Position numbers and translations under genes: made by a program. A DNA stretch of 64,000 bases from Pseudoduganella violaceinigra DSM 15887 (lineage in GTDB: Bacteria; Pseudomonadota; Gammaproteobacteria; Burkholderiales; Burkholderiaceae_D): NCBI RefSeq assembly GCF_000425385.1, contig NZ_KE384359.1, positions 113,406-177,405 on the forward strand, in the 5' to 3' direction. This document shows positions 17,120-26,604 of the stretch, one piece after another. Position 1 is the stretch's first letter. Every line of letters begins with the position of its first letter. The notes beneath the pieces are model-generated. The model searched no databases and was not told the origin of the DNA. It was given only the letters and a program-made list of their open reading frames with translations.

Positions 17120-18916
17120 ATGCAATCGTTCCGCAAGCTGTTGATCGCCGCCAGCCTGGCCTGTGCCCTGCCTGCCATGGCAGCCGACACCACCCTGATC
17201 AAGGATGTCCGCGTCTTTGACGGGCAAACAGTACACGCCAGGCGCAGCGTGCTGCTGGAAGGAGGCAAGATCGTCAACGCCGACTTCAAAGGCAAGACGC
17301 CCGCCGGCACGCACGTGGTCGACGGCGCCGGCCGGACCCTGATGCCGGGCCTGATCGATTCCCACACCCACAGCTTCCAGCACTTCGAACTGCCGCTGGT
17401 GTTCGGCGTGACCAGCGAGCTCGATATGTTCACCGCCGTGCCGCTGGTGCAGGAAATGAACAGCCGCATGGCGCGCGGCGAGAACAAGGACCGTCCGGAC
17501 ATCATCTCGGCCGGCATCCTGGCCACCGTGCCGGGCGGCCATGGCACCGAGTACGGCTTTCCCATCCCCACCCTGACCACGCCGGAAGAGGCCCAGCCCT
17601 GGGTCGATGCGCGCATTGCCGAAGGCTCGCACTTCATCAAGATCGTGATGGAGCCGGGCTGGCCCGGCCACCCGATGCCTTCCCTGGACCGCGCTACCGT
17701 GAAGGCGCTGATCGCCGCCGCCCACCAGCGCGGCAAGCTGGCCGTGGTGCATATTTCCAACCAGGACGACGCCCGCGCCGCGCTGGAAGAGGGCGCCGAT
17801 GGCCTGGTGCACCTGTTTAACGGCGAGTCGATCAGCGATGCCGACCTCAAGTCTTTCGTCAAGCTGGCGCATGCGCGCAAAGCCTTCATCATTCCGACCT
17901 TCAGCGTGCTGCAAAGCGTGTCCGGCCTGAAGGAGACGGACGTGCTGGAAGATAAGCAGATGATGGCCCTGCTCACCGCCGACCAGGCCGCGCCGCTGAA
18001 TTCCCCGTACGGCAAACAGGAAAGGGCGCAGCGCATGAACGCCACCAAGTCGGTGGTGGCGGCGCTGCGCACTGCCGGGGTACCGGTGCTGGCCGGCACC
18101 GACGCCGGCAATGCGGGCACCCAGGCCGGCGCCAGCCTGCACCACGAACTGCTGTCGCTGACCCAGGCCGGCCTGACGCCACTGGAAGCGCTGCGCGCCG
18201 CCACCTCGGTGCCGGCCAAGGCTTTCCGCCTGGCCGACCGCGGCGTGATCGCCAAAGGCGCCAAGGCCGACCTGGTGCTGGTGGAGGGCGACCCGAGCCA
18301 GGACATCAAGGCCAGCCGCAATATCGTCGAAGTCTGGAAGGATGGCGCGACCGTGTCGGCACGCCGCAAGGCGCAGCAGGAACTGGTGGCCAAGGAACTG
18401 AGCACGCCGACAGCCGCGCCGCAAGCGCTGCCTGCCGATGGCATGATCAGCCTGTTCAGCAAGGAAAAGCTGGCCAGCCCCTTCGGCACTGGCTGGGTGC
18501 CTTCCAACGACGCCTTCCTGGGCGGCAAATCGACCGTGAACCTGGAATACGCTGGTGAGAACGCGGTCAACGTGAAGGCCAGCGTGCAGCCCGGCTTTGC
18601 CTTCCCATGGGCCGGCATCGCCTTCGTCCCGGGCAGCCAGCCGTTCCAGCCGGCCAATCTGAGCGCCGCCAAAACCCTGCGTTTCCGCGTCAAAGGCGAC
18701 GGCCATGGCTACCAGGTCGGGATCATGCACGGCAGCGCGCGCATTCCGGTCTACCAGCCGTTTGCCGCCGGTGCGGAATGGCAGGAAGTGTCGCTGCCGA
18801 TGGCCAACTTCGCCGGGGTCGATACCAGCGCGATCACCCTGATCATGTTCAATGCGGGACCCAAGACCGGCGACTACCAGTTCCAGATCGCCGATGTGCG
18901 GCTGACTAACCAGTAA
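17120..18916 (+). CDS. Secreted amidohydrolase with C-terminal CIA30-like domain
   Basis: 598 aa from ATG 17120 (GAGGAG 7 bases upstream). A Sec signal peptide MQSFRKLLIAASLACALPAMA precedes an imidazolonepropionase-like amidohydrolase: metal HxH in SHTHS (His82, His84), Lys in FIKIVMEP, later VVHISN, LVHLFNG and Asp in LAGTDAGNAG. After about residue 430 the fold changes to a beta-rich CIA30/galactose-binding-like module (WVPSNDAFLGGKSTVN, then LRFRVKGDGHGYQVG). The substrate is unknown; cyclic peptides or amide metabolites are usual for this group. It is 10 bases upstream of a sensor kinase gene. Confidence 0.88.
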   Translation: MQSFRKLLIAASLACALPAMAADTTLIKDVRVFDGQTVHARRSVLLEGGKIVNADFKGKTPAGTHVVDGAGRTLMPGLIDSHTHSFQHFELPLVFGVTSELDMFTAVPLVQEMNSRMARGENKDRPDIISAGILATVPGGHGTEYGFPIPTLTTPEEAQPWVDARIAEGSHFIKIVMEPGWPGHPMPSLDRATVKALIAAAHQRGKLAVVHISNQDDARAALEEGADGLVHLFNGESISDADLKSFVKLAHARKAFIIPTFSVLQSVSGLKETDVLEDKQMMALLTADQAAPLNSPYGKQERAQRMNATKSVVAALRTAGVPVLAGTDAGNAGTQAGASLHHELLSLTQAGLTPLEALRAATSVPAKAFRLADRGVIAKGAKADLVLVEGDPSQDIKASRNIVEVWKDGATVSARRKAQQELVAKELSTPTAAPQALPADGMISLFSKEKLASPFGTGWVPSNDAFLGGKSTVNLEYAGENAVNVKASVQPGFAFPWAGIAFVPGSQPFQPANLSAAKTLRFRVKGDGHGYQVGIMHGSARIPVYQPFAAGAEWQEVSLPMANFAGVDTSAITLIMFNAGPKTGDYQFQIADVRLTNQ

Positions 18917-18926
18917 GAGGGAAGGC

Positions 18927-20033
18927 ATGGAGCAGCTAAGGCGTTGGCTGGAAGGTCCCTGGGTGCCGCCGCACCTTGGCAAGGCGCCTTACCTGTGGCT
19001 GTTGTCGCTCAACTTCCTGCTGTGGAAATACGTGGGCGTCAAGCCCACCTTGCTGGAGCTGGCCTTGCTGGCCGGGTCGGTGGCGTTGTTCGTGCCGATG
19101 TACCTGGCCTGTTACTGGCTGCGCAACGGGCGCGCCGTGCCGCTGATCCTGGCCGCTTTCGCGCTCGGCATCGCCTGGGCGCCGTTCAATTTCGGCGCCT
19201 GCACCTTCTTCATTTTCGCCTGCTCGATGTGCGCGGCGCTGGAACAGCCGCGCCATGCCTACCTGGGGATCGGCCTGGTGCTGGGGACGGCATCGCTGTT
19301 TGCCCTGGCCTTCGACCTGCAGCTGAACTTCCTGCTGCCGACCCTGGCGGTCGGCGCGCCGGTAGGCGTCGCCAGCGTGATGGATGCCCGCGTGCGCCGC
19401 TCGGGCCAGATGCTGATGCGCAAGCAGGAGGAAGTCGAACATATTGCCCGTATCGCCGAACGGGAGCGCATCTCGCGCGACCTGCACGATTTGCTGGGGC
19501 ATACCTTGTCGCTGATCGCCATCAAGGCCGAATTGGCGGGCCGCCTGCTGGAGCGCGATGCCGCCGCCACGGCGAAGGAAATCAAGGATATCGAAAACAC
19601 GGCGCGCCACGCCCTGGCCGAAGTGCGCAGCGCCGTCAGCGGCTACCGCCAGACAGGCTTCGCCCAGGAGCTGGCGCAGGCGCGGGCGGCGCTGGCCGCC
19701 GCCGATGTCAGCCTGGATGCCGATGTGCAGCCCTTCGCCATGCCTGCCACGGCGGAGAACGTGCTGGCCCTTTCATTGCGGGAAGCCGTCACCAATATCC
19801 TGCGCCACGCCAGAGCCACCCGCTGCCAGGTCAGCGTGCGGCTCGAAGGTGGCCGCATTGCCTGCCATATCCGCGACAACGGCGCGGCGCAGGTCGACCC
19901 GGATGCGCTGGCGCGCGGCAACGGCTTGCGCGGCATGCGTGAGCGCGTCTGCGCGGCCGGCGGCAGCCTTGCGCTGCGGGCCGAAAACGGCTTGGCGCTG
20001 GAACTTTACCTACCGATGGGAGCTGCCGCATGA
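18927..20033 (+). CDS. DesK/NarL-type sensor histidine kinase
   Basis: 368 aa. Four or five hydrophobic segments fill residues 22-150, then a HisKA_3 dimerisation region with the H box ISRDLHDLLGHTLSLIAIK (phospho-acceptor His187) and a C-terminal HATPase with LREAVTNILRHARAT and NGLRGMRERV. The membrane sensor lacks a large periplasmic domain, as in DesK-like thermosensors or membrane-stress sensors. It overlaps its response regulator by 4 bases (ATGA). The signal is not known. Confidence 0.92.
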   Translation: MEQLRRWLEGPWVPPHLGKAPYLWLLSLNFLLWKYVGVKPTLLELALLAGSVALFVPMYLACYWLRNGRAVPLILAAFALGIAWAPFNFGACTFFIFACSMCAALEQPRHAYLGIGLVLGTASLFALAFDLQLNFLLPTLAVGAPVGVASVMDARVRRSGQMLMRKQEEVEHIARIAERERISRDLHDLLGHTLSLIAIKAELAGRLLERDAAATAKEIKDIENTARHALAEVRSAVSGYRQTGFAQELAQARAALAAADVSLDADVQPFAMPATAENVLALSLREAVTNILRHARATRCQVSVRLEGGRIACHIRDNGAAQVDPDALARGNGLRGMRERVCAAGGSLALRAENGLALELYLPMGAAA

Positions 20034-20635
20034 TCCGCGTATTGATCGCCGAAGACCAGTCGATGGTGCTGGGTGCCCTGGCCGCGCTGCTGAAGCTGGA
20101 GCCCGACCTCGATGTGGTCGGCCAGGCGCGCAACGGGCAGGAAGCGCTGGCCCTGTGCGAGGAGCTGCAGCCGGACATTGTCCTGACCGATATCGAAATG
20201 CCCCTGATGACGGGCCTGGAGCTGGCGGCGGTGCTGGCCGAACGGAGCGCGCCCACGCGTGTCGTGATCGTCACCACCTTCGCCCGTTCCGGCTACCTGC
20301 GCCGCGCCATGGCGGCCGGCGTGCGCGGCTACCTGCTGAAGGATGCCCCGTCCGAATCGCTGGCGGCGGCCATCCGCAGCGTGTACGCGGGCGGCCGCGC
20401 CATTGCCCCCGAGCTGGCGCTGGAAAGCTGGGGCGGCGGCGAAGATCCCTTGAGCGAGCGCGAACGCCAGGTGCTGCGCCTGGCCGGCGAAGGGCGCACC
20501 GGCGCCGAGATCGCCAGGCAATTGCGCCTGTCGGAGGGCACCATCCGCAATTACCTCTCGGAAGCGATCAGCAAGCTCAATGCCGGCAACCGGGTGGAAG
20601 CCTTCCGCCTGGCGCGCGAAGCCGGCTGGCTTTAA
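20030..20635 (+). CDS. DesR/NarL-family response regulator
   Basis: 201 aa. Receiver domain with acidic EDQ near residues 8-10, phospho-acceptor Asp54 in VLTDIEMPLMTG, and Lys in GYLLKDAP. The C-terminal LuxR-type helix-turn-helix reads LSERERQVLRLAGEGRTGAEIARQL and ISKLNAGNRVEA. It is the cognate partner of the upstream kinase. Its stop overlaps that of the convergent glycosidase gene in TTAA (20632-20635). Confidence 0.95.
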   Translation: MIRVLIAEDQSMVLGALAALLKLEPDLDVVGQARNGQEALALCEELQPDIVLTDIEMPLMTGLELAAVLAERSAPTRVVIVTTFARSGYLRRAMAAGVRGYLLKDAPSESLAAAIRSVYAGGRAIAPELALESWGGGEDPLSERERQVLRLAGEGRTGAEIARQLRLSEGTIRNYLSEAISKLNAGNRVEAFRLAREAGWL

Positions 20636-21342
20636 TCGGCCACGACGCCAATGATGGGGCCCAGGTCGGCGCGATAGTCGTTGCGCCCAAGCGCCGCGGA
20701 ATACAGCGATGACACCGATCCATCCAGGTACAGGGCGTCGCGGCATTGCAGGGTGTCGCGCAGATACCTGGCGAAGCCGTGGAAATTGACGGGCCTTTCG
20801 CTGATCACAAATATTGCCTTGCCGTGCAGGGCGCATACGCCATTGCGGCGATGGAGGGAACGCGAGTCCGGGTCGAACAAGGGGTTGATCATGCCGTGCG
20901 ACAGCAGCATGGGGCCGGATTGGGTCGCGATGCGGGCCTTGCCGGCCAGTGCCGGATATGCGGATGACTCAACCACCAAAGCGCCGGCATCGGTCACAAG
21001 GAATACGCCATTAGGGCGCATGAAGAAGTTTCCTTTGCCCGGCGCCAGGTTGAGCGGCGACGTTTCGACGCCGTCGGCAAGGAATAGGCCGACCGGCGAA
21101 AAGTCGGCGTGGTACATGCCCGCATTCATGGCAAACGCCAGCCGCTGGCCGCGTTTGCCCAGCGCGGCGGCAACCCGCTCCAGGCGTTTGTATGGGTGGC
21201 CTTCTTCATCCCTGAGGAACAGTTGCAGGCGCTCGCGGGATGGATCGACGGTCACTACGGTGTAGCCGGACTCGCCGGCGCGGAGGGCGCCGCATGCCGC
21301 CAAGCATGCCGGCAGGAGCAGGGCGGCGGTAACGCGCATCAA
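20632..21342 (-). CDS. Phosphodiester glycosidase (NAGPA/DUF2233) family lipoprotein
   Basis: 236 aa. Signal peptide with lipobox LAAC (Cys about residue 17). The mature domain has the family landmarks AFAMNAGMYHADFSPVGL, MRPNGVF, ATQSGPML, RRNGVCA and the C-terminal DALYLDGSVSSLY. Relatives cleave GlcNAc-phosphodiester linkages or act on exopolysaccharides; the substrate here is unknown. The start overlaps the 3' end of the downstream-strand neighbour (DUF45 peptidase) by 4 bases, so it may be read as the last gene of that leftward block. Confidence 0.85.
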   Translation of the reverse strand: MMRVTAALLLPACLAACGALRAGESGYTVVTVDPSRERLQLFLRDEEGHPYKRLERVAAALGKRGQRLAFAMNAGMYHADFSPVGLFLADGVETSPLNLAPGKGNFFMRPNGVFLVTDAGALVVESSAYPALAGKARIATQSGPMLLSHGMINPLFDPDSRSLHRRNGVCALHGKAIFVISERPVNFHGFARYLRDTLQCRDALYLDGSVSSLYSAALGRNDYRADLGPIIGVVAD

Positions 21343-22277
21343 GTGAACAAGGGCGGCAGTTCGGCGGCGCGCTTGCGCAGCAGCTGTTTGGCTTCCTCGT
21401 ACTGGGGATAGATGCGGCCCACGTTGGCCCAGAAGCGCGCGCTGTGGTTCATTTCCAGGATGTGCGCCAATTCATGCGCCACCACGTAGTCCACCAGCGG
21501 CAGCGAAAAGTGCATCAGCTTCCAGTTCAGGCGGATGGTGCGCTGCGCGGTGCAGGAGCCCCAGCGCGTGTCGGCCGAGGACAGCGAAAAGCCTGCGTAT
21601 TGCACGTCCAGGCGCGCCGCGTACAGGTCCAGGCGCTGCTGGAACAGTCCTTCCGCCTGCGCCTTGTACCAGTTCTTGACGCGCTCCTTGAGCAGCTGCT
21701 CGGTGGCGCCTTGCACCAGTCCCATCGACAGCTCCATCGCCGCCGGATCGAATTCGGTGCGGTTGCGCGGCGCCTGGTAGAGGCGCAGCGTGACTTCCCC
21801 GCCCAGGTAGGGCAGCTTGGCGCCATCTTCCCAGACGATGGGCGGCTTTTCCAGGCGCGCCGCGCGGCGCTGGCGCCGTTCATCCAGCTTGGACAGGATC
21901 CAGTGCTGCTTGGCGCGGATGGCGTTGTCGATATCGGCCAGCGCGCAGCGTTTGGGCGCGGTGACATACAGGCCCGTGTCGTCGATCGTGAAACCGATCG
22001 AGCGGCGCGTGGTGCGCTTCAGGACATATTCAAGGATGTATTCGCCGACCAGCAATTGCCGCTTGTCCTGGTCGCCGGACAGCGGCGGGGCGGTGGGTTC
22101 GGGGCGGCGCAGTTGCACCGGAGGGCGCAGCAGGTTCACTGCCGCGGGAGCGGGAACGGGAAACGGGGAAGAAGGCGCGGCCGCTGGCGGCGGCGCCTCC
22201 TGTTGCGCTTCGGCTTTTTCGGCTAGCCAGCGCTGTAGGCGTGGGGCGAAATGACGCGCATTTCTGATTCGATCCAC
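21339..22277 (-). CDS. M48/DUF45 family metallopeptidase (YgjP-like)
   Basis: Up to 312 aa. The C-terminal zinc-protease motif is HELAHILEMNHSARFW, within the YgjP domain (TRRSIGFTIDDTGLYVTAPK, RWGSCTAQRTIRLNW). The N-terminal 45 residues are a Pro/Ala-rich linker with no homology I recognise. The start is uncertain: the first candidate is GTG 22277, which overlaps plsC by 55 bases; a GTG inside the linker (near residue 47) is an alternative. It ends the leftward glyQ-glyS-gmhB-plsC block. Confidence 0.83.
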   Translation of the reverse strand: MDRIRNARHFAPRLQRWLAEKAEAQQEAPPPAAAPSSPFPVPAPAAVNLLRPPVQLRRPEPTAPPLSGDQDKRQLLVGEYILEYVLKRTTRRSIGFTIDDTGLYVTAPKRCALADIDNAIRAKQHWILSKLDERRQRRAARLEKPPIVWEDGAKLPYLGGEVTLRLYQAPRNRTEFDPAAMELSMGLVQGATEQLLKERVKNWYKAQAEGLFQQRLDLYAARLDVQYAGFSLSSADTRWGSCTAQRTIRLNWKLMHFSLPLVDYVVAHELAHILEMNHSARFWANVGRIYPQYEEAKQLLRKRAAELPPLFT

Positions 22278-22963
22278 TGTTCCACCTGTTCCATCAATTC
22301 GTCGGGAGTCTTACCTTCCGATGCAATCGGTTTGCCGACCGACACCGTGATGGTGCCTGGCCGCTTGATAAAGGAATTCTTTGGCCAGCATTCGCCGGAG
22401 TTGACCGCGATCGGTACGACCACGGCGCCGGTTTCCACCGCCAGGCGCGTGCCGCCGCTCTTGTACTTGCCCTGCTGGCCGACCGGAATGCGTGTTCCTT
22501 CCGGGAACATGATAATCCATTGGCCGTCCTTGAGTCGACGCCTGCCTTGCACTACAACAGATTTGAACGCATTTTTGCCTTGCTTGCGGTCGATCGGGAT
22601 CATGCGCAGCAGCGCGATGCCCCAGCCGAAGAAAGGAATGTAGAGGATTTCTTTTTTGAAAACGAAGACCAGCGGGCGGGGCAAGTTGGCAAGCAGGAAG
22701 ATGGTTTCCCATGCCGACTGGTGCTTGGACAGGATGACGGCCGGGCTGTCCGGGAAGTTTTCGTAGCCCTTGAACTGGTAGTTGATGCCGCAGATCCATT
22801 TGGCGCACCAGACGATGAAGACATTCCAGCGCGAGGTCACGAAATACCGTTTGTTGTAGGACAGCGGCGCTGCCAGCATGCAGACTGCCGACCAGATAAT
22901 GGTGGCAACCACCATCAGCAACATGAACACGAGGGAACGCAGGAACGGAACGATATTACGCAA
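22223..22963 (-). CDS. Lysophospholipid/1-acylglycerol-3-phosphate acyltransferase
   Basis: 246 aa. The start is TTG with GGAG 7 bases upstream. An N-terminal membrane segment (about residues 8-33) is followed by the acyltransferase block: LSKHQSAWETIF (HxxxxE in place of HxxxxD), PIDRKQGKNAF and IMFPEGTRIPVG. It acylates a lysophospholipid or related acceptor. A paralogue of the 8672-9481 gene, but a different subgroup. It lies 29 bases after gmhB. Confidence 0.9.
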   Translation of the reverse strand: MRNIVPFLRSLVFMLLMVVATIIWSAVCMLAAPLSYNKRYFVTSRWNVFIVWCAKWICGINYQFKGYENFPDSPAVILSKHQSAWETIFLLANLPRPLVFVFKKEILYIPFFGWGIALLRMIPIDRKQGKNAFKSVVVQGRRRLKDGQWIIMFPEGTRIPVGQQGKYKSGGTRLAVETGAVVVPIAVNSGECWPKNSFIKRPGTITVSVGKPIASEGKTPDELMEQVEQWIESEMRVISPHAYSAG

Positions 22964-22992
22964 CGACAGTCTCCAATATTCTTAATGAATTT

Positions 22993-23550
22993 TTATTCGG
23001 ATTTCAGGATGTGGTCTACGGTGGCTGCCAGGTCGGGGAACACTTGCGTGCCGGGAGGCAGCCCCCCTGTGGCATGGGTCTTTTCACCCTTGCCGGTCAA
23101 CACCAGGTAAGGCACGCAGCCGCTGTTGAAGCCTGCCTGCAGGTCGCGCAGGGAGTCGCCGACCGTGGGCACGCCTTTCAGGCTGATTTCGAATCGCTTC
23201 GAAATCTCGGTGAACATGCCGGGCTTGGGCTTGCGGCAGTCGCAGTTGTCGGCCGCCGCGTGCGGACAGAAGAAGATGGCGTCGATATCGGCGCCGACCT
23301 GCTGCGCCAGCCGGTGCATCTTCTGGTGAATCGCGTTCAGGGTGCCGATGTCGAAGTACTGGCGGGCGATGCCCGACTGGTTCGACGCGATCACCACGCG
23401 ATAACCCGCCTGGTTCAGGCGGGCGATCGCTTCCAGCGAGCCGGGGATGGGGATCCACTCGTTGGGCGACTTGATGAAGTCCGGCGAGTCATGGTTGATC
23501 ACACCATCCCGGTCCAGGATGATCAGCTTGGTCGGCTGGCTTTGTGGCAT
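22993..23550 (-). CDS. gmhB: D-glycero-beta-D-manno-heptose 1,7-bisphosphate 7-phosphatase
   Basis: 185 aa HAD phosphatase of the ADP-heptose pathway. The nucleophile motif is LDRDGVIN (Asp13, Asp15). The zinc-binding cysteines are in FCPHAAADNCDCRKPKPGM and the last motif is VGDSLRDLQAG. It removes the 7-phosphate and so feeds ADP-heptose to WaaC (14777). One base separates it from the glyS stop. Confidence 0.96.
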   Translation of the reverse strand: MPQSQPTKLIILDRDGVINHDSPDFIKSPNEWIPIPGSLEAIARLNQAGYRVVIASNQSGIARQYFDIGTLNAIHQKMHRLAQQVGADIDAIFFCPHAAADNCDCRKPKPGMFTEISKRFEISLKGVPTVGDSLRDLQAGFNSGCVPYLVLTGKGEKTHATGGLPPGTQVFPDLAATVDHILKSE

Positions 23551-23551
23551 C

Positions 23552-25654
23552 TCAGGCCGCCAGTTTGGAAATGTCGGCGACGCGGTTCATCATGCCGTGC
23601 AGGGAAGACAGCAGCGCCAGGCGGTTGTTGCGCAGGGCGATGTCTTCGGCCATGACCATCACGTCGTTGAAGAAGGCGTCGACTTCCTCCTTCAGCTGTG
23701 CCAGAGTTTTCAGGGTGGCGGTGAAATCGCCCTTGGCCCATGCCGCGTCGACTTCGGGCGCCACGCGGCCCATGGCGGCGTGCAGGGCCTTCTCGGCCGC
23801 ATCCTGCAGCAGTTCGGCCTTGACGGTGCCGGCCTGCGCCAACGCTTCCTCGTTCTTTTTCAGGATGTTGGTGATGCGCTTGTTGGCGCCGGCCAGCGAG
23901 ACCGATTCCGGCAGGGCGGCGAAGGCTTGCACGGCCTCCAGGCGCTGCACGATGTCATCCAGCCGGTCCGGATTCTGCGCCACCACGGCTTCGATCTCGT
24001 TGACGCTGAAGCCGCGTTCGCGCAGCATGCCGCGCAGGCGGTCCAGCATGAAGGCGGTGACGTCGGCGCTCGGGTCCTTGAAGTTCGGCACCGCCACGAA
24101 TTGCTGCACCGCGTCGCCCAGCAGCGCGGAGATGAACAGCGGCAGGCGCTTTTCCACCAGCATGCGCAGCACGCCCAGGGCGTGGCGGCGCAGCGCGAAC
24201 GGATCCTTGTCGCCGGTCGGCTGCAGGCCGATGGCCCAGATGCCGACCAGGGTTTCCACCTTGTCGGCCAGCGCCACGGCGGTGCCGGTGGCGGTGGACG
24301 GCAGGCTGTCGCCGGCGAAGCGCGGCTGGTAGTGCTCGGACGCTGCCAGCGCGACTTCCTCGTGCTCGCCGTCGTGGCGGGCGTAATAGGTGCCCATGAT
24401 GCCTTGCAGCTCAGGGAACTCGCCCACCATATCGGTCAGCAGGTCGGCCTTGGACAGGCGCGCGGCGCGTTCTGCCAGCGCCTTGTCGCCGCCCAGGCGG
24501 CCGGCGATGGCTGCGGCCAGCGCGGTGACGCGCTCGGAACGCTCGGCCTGGGTGCCCAGCTTGTTGTGGTAGACCACGTTCTTCAGCAGCGGCAGGCGCG
24601 ATTCCAGCGACTTCTTCTTGTCCTGCTCGAAGAAGAACTTGGCGTCGGACAGGCGCGGGCGCACCACGCGCTCGTTGCCGCCGATGATGGCGGCCGGGGT
24701 GGCGGTCGCGATGTTCGATACGATCAGGAAGCGCGAGCGCAGCTTGCCGTTGGCGTCGGTCAGGGCGAAGTACTTCTGGTTGGTCTGCATGGTGAGAATC
24801 AGGCATTCCTGCGGCACGGCCAGGAATTCTTCCTCGAAGTGGCATTCGTACACCACCGGCCATTCGACCAGGGACGACACTTCTTCCAGCAGCGCTTCCG
24901 GCATCAGCACCTGGTCGGCGCCGGCCTTTTGCAGCAGGGCGGCGCGGATCGCCTCTTTACGCGCGTCGAAGCCTGCAACGACCTTGCCGGCGTCGGCCAG
25001 GGTGGCAGCGTAGGATGCGGCGTCGGCGATGGTCACTTCGCGCTGGCCCGGTGCGGTGAGGAAGCGGTGGCCTTCGGTCTTGTTCGCCGCGGTCAGGCCC
25101 AGCAGGGTCAATGGCAGCACGGTGGCGCCATGCAGGGCGATCAGCGCGTGCGCCGGGCGCACGAACTGCACGGTTTCGCCGTCCGGACGCTGGTAGCTCA
25201 TGACCTTCGGGATCGGCAGCTTGGCGATGGTTTCTTCCAGCGCGGCCTGGGCGCCCGCTTGCAGGGCCGAGCCGGCGGCCAGCTTGGTGTAGAAGAAGCT
25301 TTCGGCCTTGCCGTCCTGGGCGCGCTCCATGTCGGCCACGGCGATGTGGGCCAGGCCCATGGCGGCCAGCTTCTTGGTCAGCGGCGCGGTCGGGTTGCCT
25401 TCCGCGTCCAGCGCGATGGCGACCGGCAGGATCTTTTCGCGCACTTGCTTGTCGGGCGAGGTGGCACGCACCTTGGTGATCGACACGGCCAGACGGCGCG
25501 GGGTGGCGTAGGTTGTGGCGACGCTGTCTTCTTCCAGGAAGTCGCGCGATTTCAGGCCGTTGACGATGCCCGCGGCGAAAGCGGCGCCCAGCTTGGACAG
25601 GGCTTTCGGCGGCAGTTCTTCGGTCAGCAGTTCGATAAGCAGGGTCTGATTCAT
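23552..25654 (-). CDS. glyS: Glycine--tRNA ligase beta subunit
   Basis: 700 aa, full length for the bacterial alpha2-beta2 enzyme. It opens LLIELLTEELPPKALSKLG. The long body contains the HD-type core (DLLTDMVGEFPELQGIMGTYY, AVALADKVETL, DPFALRRHALGVLR) and a C-terminal DALR-like anticodon-binding helical region. It joins with GlyQ to charge tRNA-Gly. The gene starts 13 bases after glyQ. The long open frame on the opposite strand is a high-GC shadow. Confidence 0.98.
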   Translation of the reverse strand: MNQTLLIELLTEELPPKALSKLGAAFAAGIVNGLKSRDFLEEDSVATTYATPRRLAVSITKVRATSPDKQVREKILPVAIALDAEGNPTAPLTKKLAAMGLAHIAVADMERAQDGKAESFFYTKLAAGSALQAGAQAALEETIAKLPIPKVMSYQRPDGETVQFVRPAHALIALHGATVLPLTLLGLTAANKTEGHRFLTAPGQREVTIADAASYAATLADAGKVVAGFDARKEAIRAALLQKAGADQVLMPEALLEEVSSLVEWPVVYECHFEEEFLAVPQECLILTMQTNQKYFALTDANGKLRSRFLIVSNIATATPAAIIGGNERVVRPRLSDAKFFFEQDKKKSLESRLPLLKNVVYHNKLGTQAERSERVTALAAAIAGRLGGDKALAERAARLSKADLLTDMVGEFPELQGIMGTYYARHDGEHEEVALAASEHYQPRFAGDSLPSTATGTAVALADKVETLVGIWAIGLQPTGDKDPFALRRHALGVLRMLVEKRLPLFISALLGDAVQQFVAVPNFKDPSADVTAFMLDRLRGMLRERGFSVNEIEAVVAQNPDRLDDIVQRLEAVQAFAALPESVSLAGANKRITNILKKNEEALAQAGTVKAELLQDAAEKALHAAMGRVAPEVDAAWAKGDFTATLKTLAQLKEEVDAFFNDVMVMAEDIALRNNRLALLSSLHGMMNRVADISKLAA

Positions 25655-25667
25655 GTTCGGTATTCTT

Positions 25668-26564
25668 TTATTTGGCGACCATCGGGAAGCCGAGGCGTTC
25701 GCGGGACTCGTAGTAGGCCTGGGCCACCAGGCGCGACAGCGTGCGCACGCGGCCGATATAGGCGGCGCGCTCGGTCACGGAAATGGCGCCGCGGGCGTCC
25801 AGCATATTGAAGCTGTGCGAGGCTTTCATGATCTGCTCATAGGCTGGCAGTACCAGCTGCAGCTCGATCAGGCGCTTGGCTTCGGATTCGTGGTTGGCGA
25901 ATTGCGCGAACAGCAGGTCGGTGTTGGCGTGCTCGAAGTTGTAGGTGGACTGCTCCACTTCGTTCTGGTGGAACACGTCGCCATATTTCAGCTGTTTCTT
26001 CTGGCCGTTCTCTTCCCATTCGGTCCAGACCAGGTCGTAGACGTTTTCCACGCCTTGCAGGTACATGGCCAGGCGCTCCACGCCGTAAGTGATCTCGCCC
26101 AGCACGGGCTTGCAATCGAGACCGCCCACTTGCTGGAAGTAGGTGAACTGGGTCACCTCCATGCCGTTCAGCCAGACTTCCCAGCCCAGGCCCCAGGCGC
26201 CCAGGGTCGGGCTTTCCCAGTCGTCTTCCACGAAGCGCACGTCGTTTTGTTTCAGGTCCAGGCCCAGCGCGGCCAGGGAGCCCAGATACAGGTCCAGGAT
26301 ATTTTCCGGCGCCGGCTTCAACACCACCTGGTACTGGTAGTAGTGCTGCAGGCGGTTCGGATTCTCGCCGTAGCGGCCGTCTTTCGGGCGGCGCGACGGC
26401 TGCACATAGGCCGCGCGCCATGGCTCGGGGCCAATTGCACGCAGGAAAGTACCGGTGTGGAAGGTGCCCGCGCCGACTTCCATGTCGTACGGCTGGAGCA
26501 GTGCGCAGCCCTGCTTGTCCCAGTAGGTTTGCAGGGTCAGGATAATTTGTTGAAATGTCAGCAT
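25668..26564 (-). CDS. glyQ: Glycine--tRNA ligase alpha subunit
   Basis: 298 aa class II synthetase catalytic subunit. Family signatures are MLTFQQIILTLQTYWDKQGC, MEVGAGTFHTGTFLRAIGPE, the QPSRRPKDGRYG loop and WLNGMEVTQFTYFQQVGG. It binds glycine, ATP and the acceptor end. It is the first gene of the glyQ-glyS-gmhB-plsC run. The preceding 172 bases are shared with the divergent Rpn gene and carry a hairpin (26605-26627) and an FNR-like box (26673-26686). Confidence 0.98.
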   Translation of the reverse strand: MLTFQQIILTLQTYWDKQGCALLQPYDMEVGAGTFHTGTFLRAIGPEPWRAAYVQPSRRPKDGRYGENPNRLQHYYQYQVVLKPAPENILDLYLGSLAALGLDLKQNDVRFVEDDWESPTLGAWGLGWEVWLNGMEVTQFTYFQQVGGLDCKPVLGEITYGVERLAMYLQGVENVYDLVWTEWEENGQKKQLKYGDVFHQNEVEQSTYNFEHANTDLLFAQFANHESEAKRLIELQLVLPAYEQIMKASHSFNMLDARGAISVTERAAYIGRVRTLSRLVAQAYYESRERLGFPMVAK

Positions 26565-26604
26565 CGTGGTCGTTGGTGGCGCCTTGGCGCGAGCGTTATC
26601 GGTT

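Noticed and set aside
23447..25810. A 787-residue open frame on the plus strand across glyS
   Set aside because: It is antisense to a full-length glyS with complete motifs. High GC leaves complementary frames open, and its sequence is Gly/Arg/Gln-rich without a family match.
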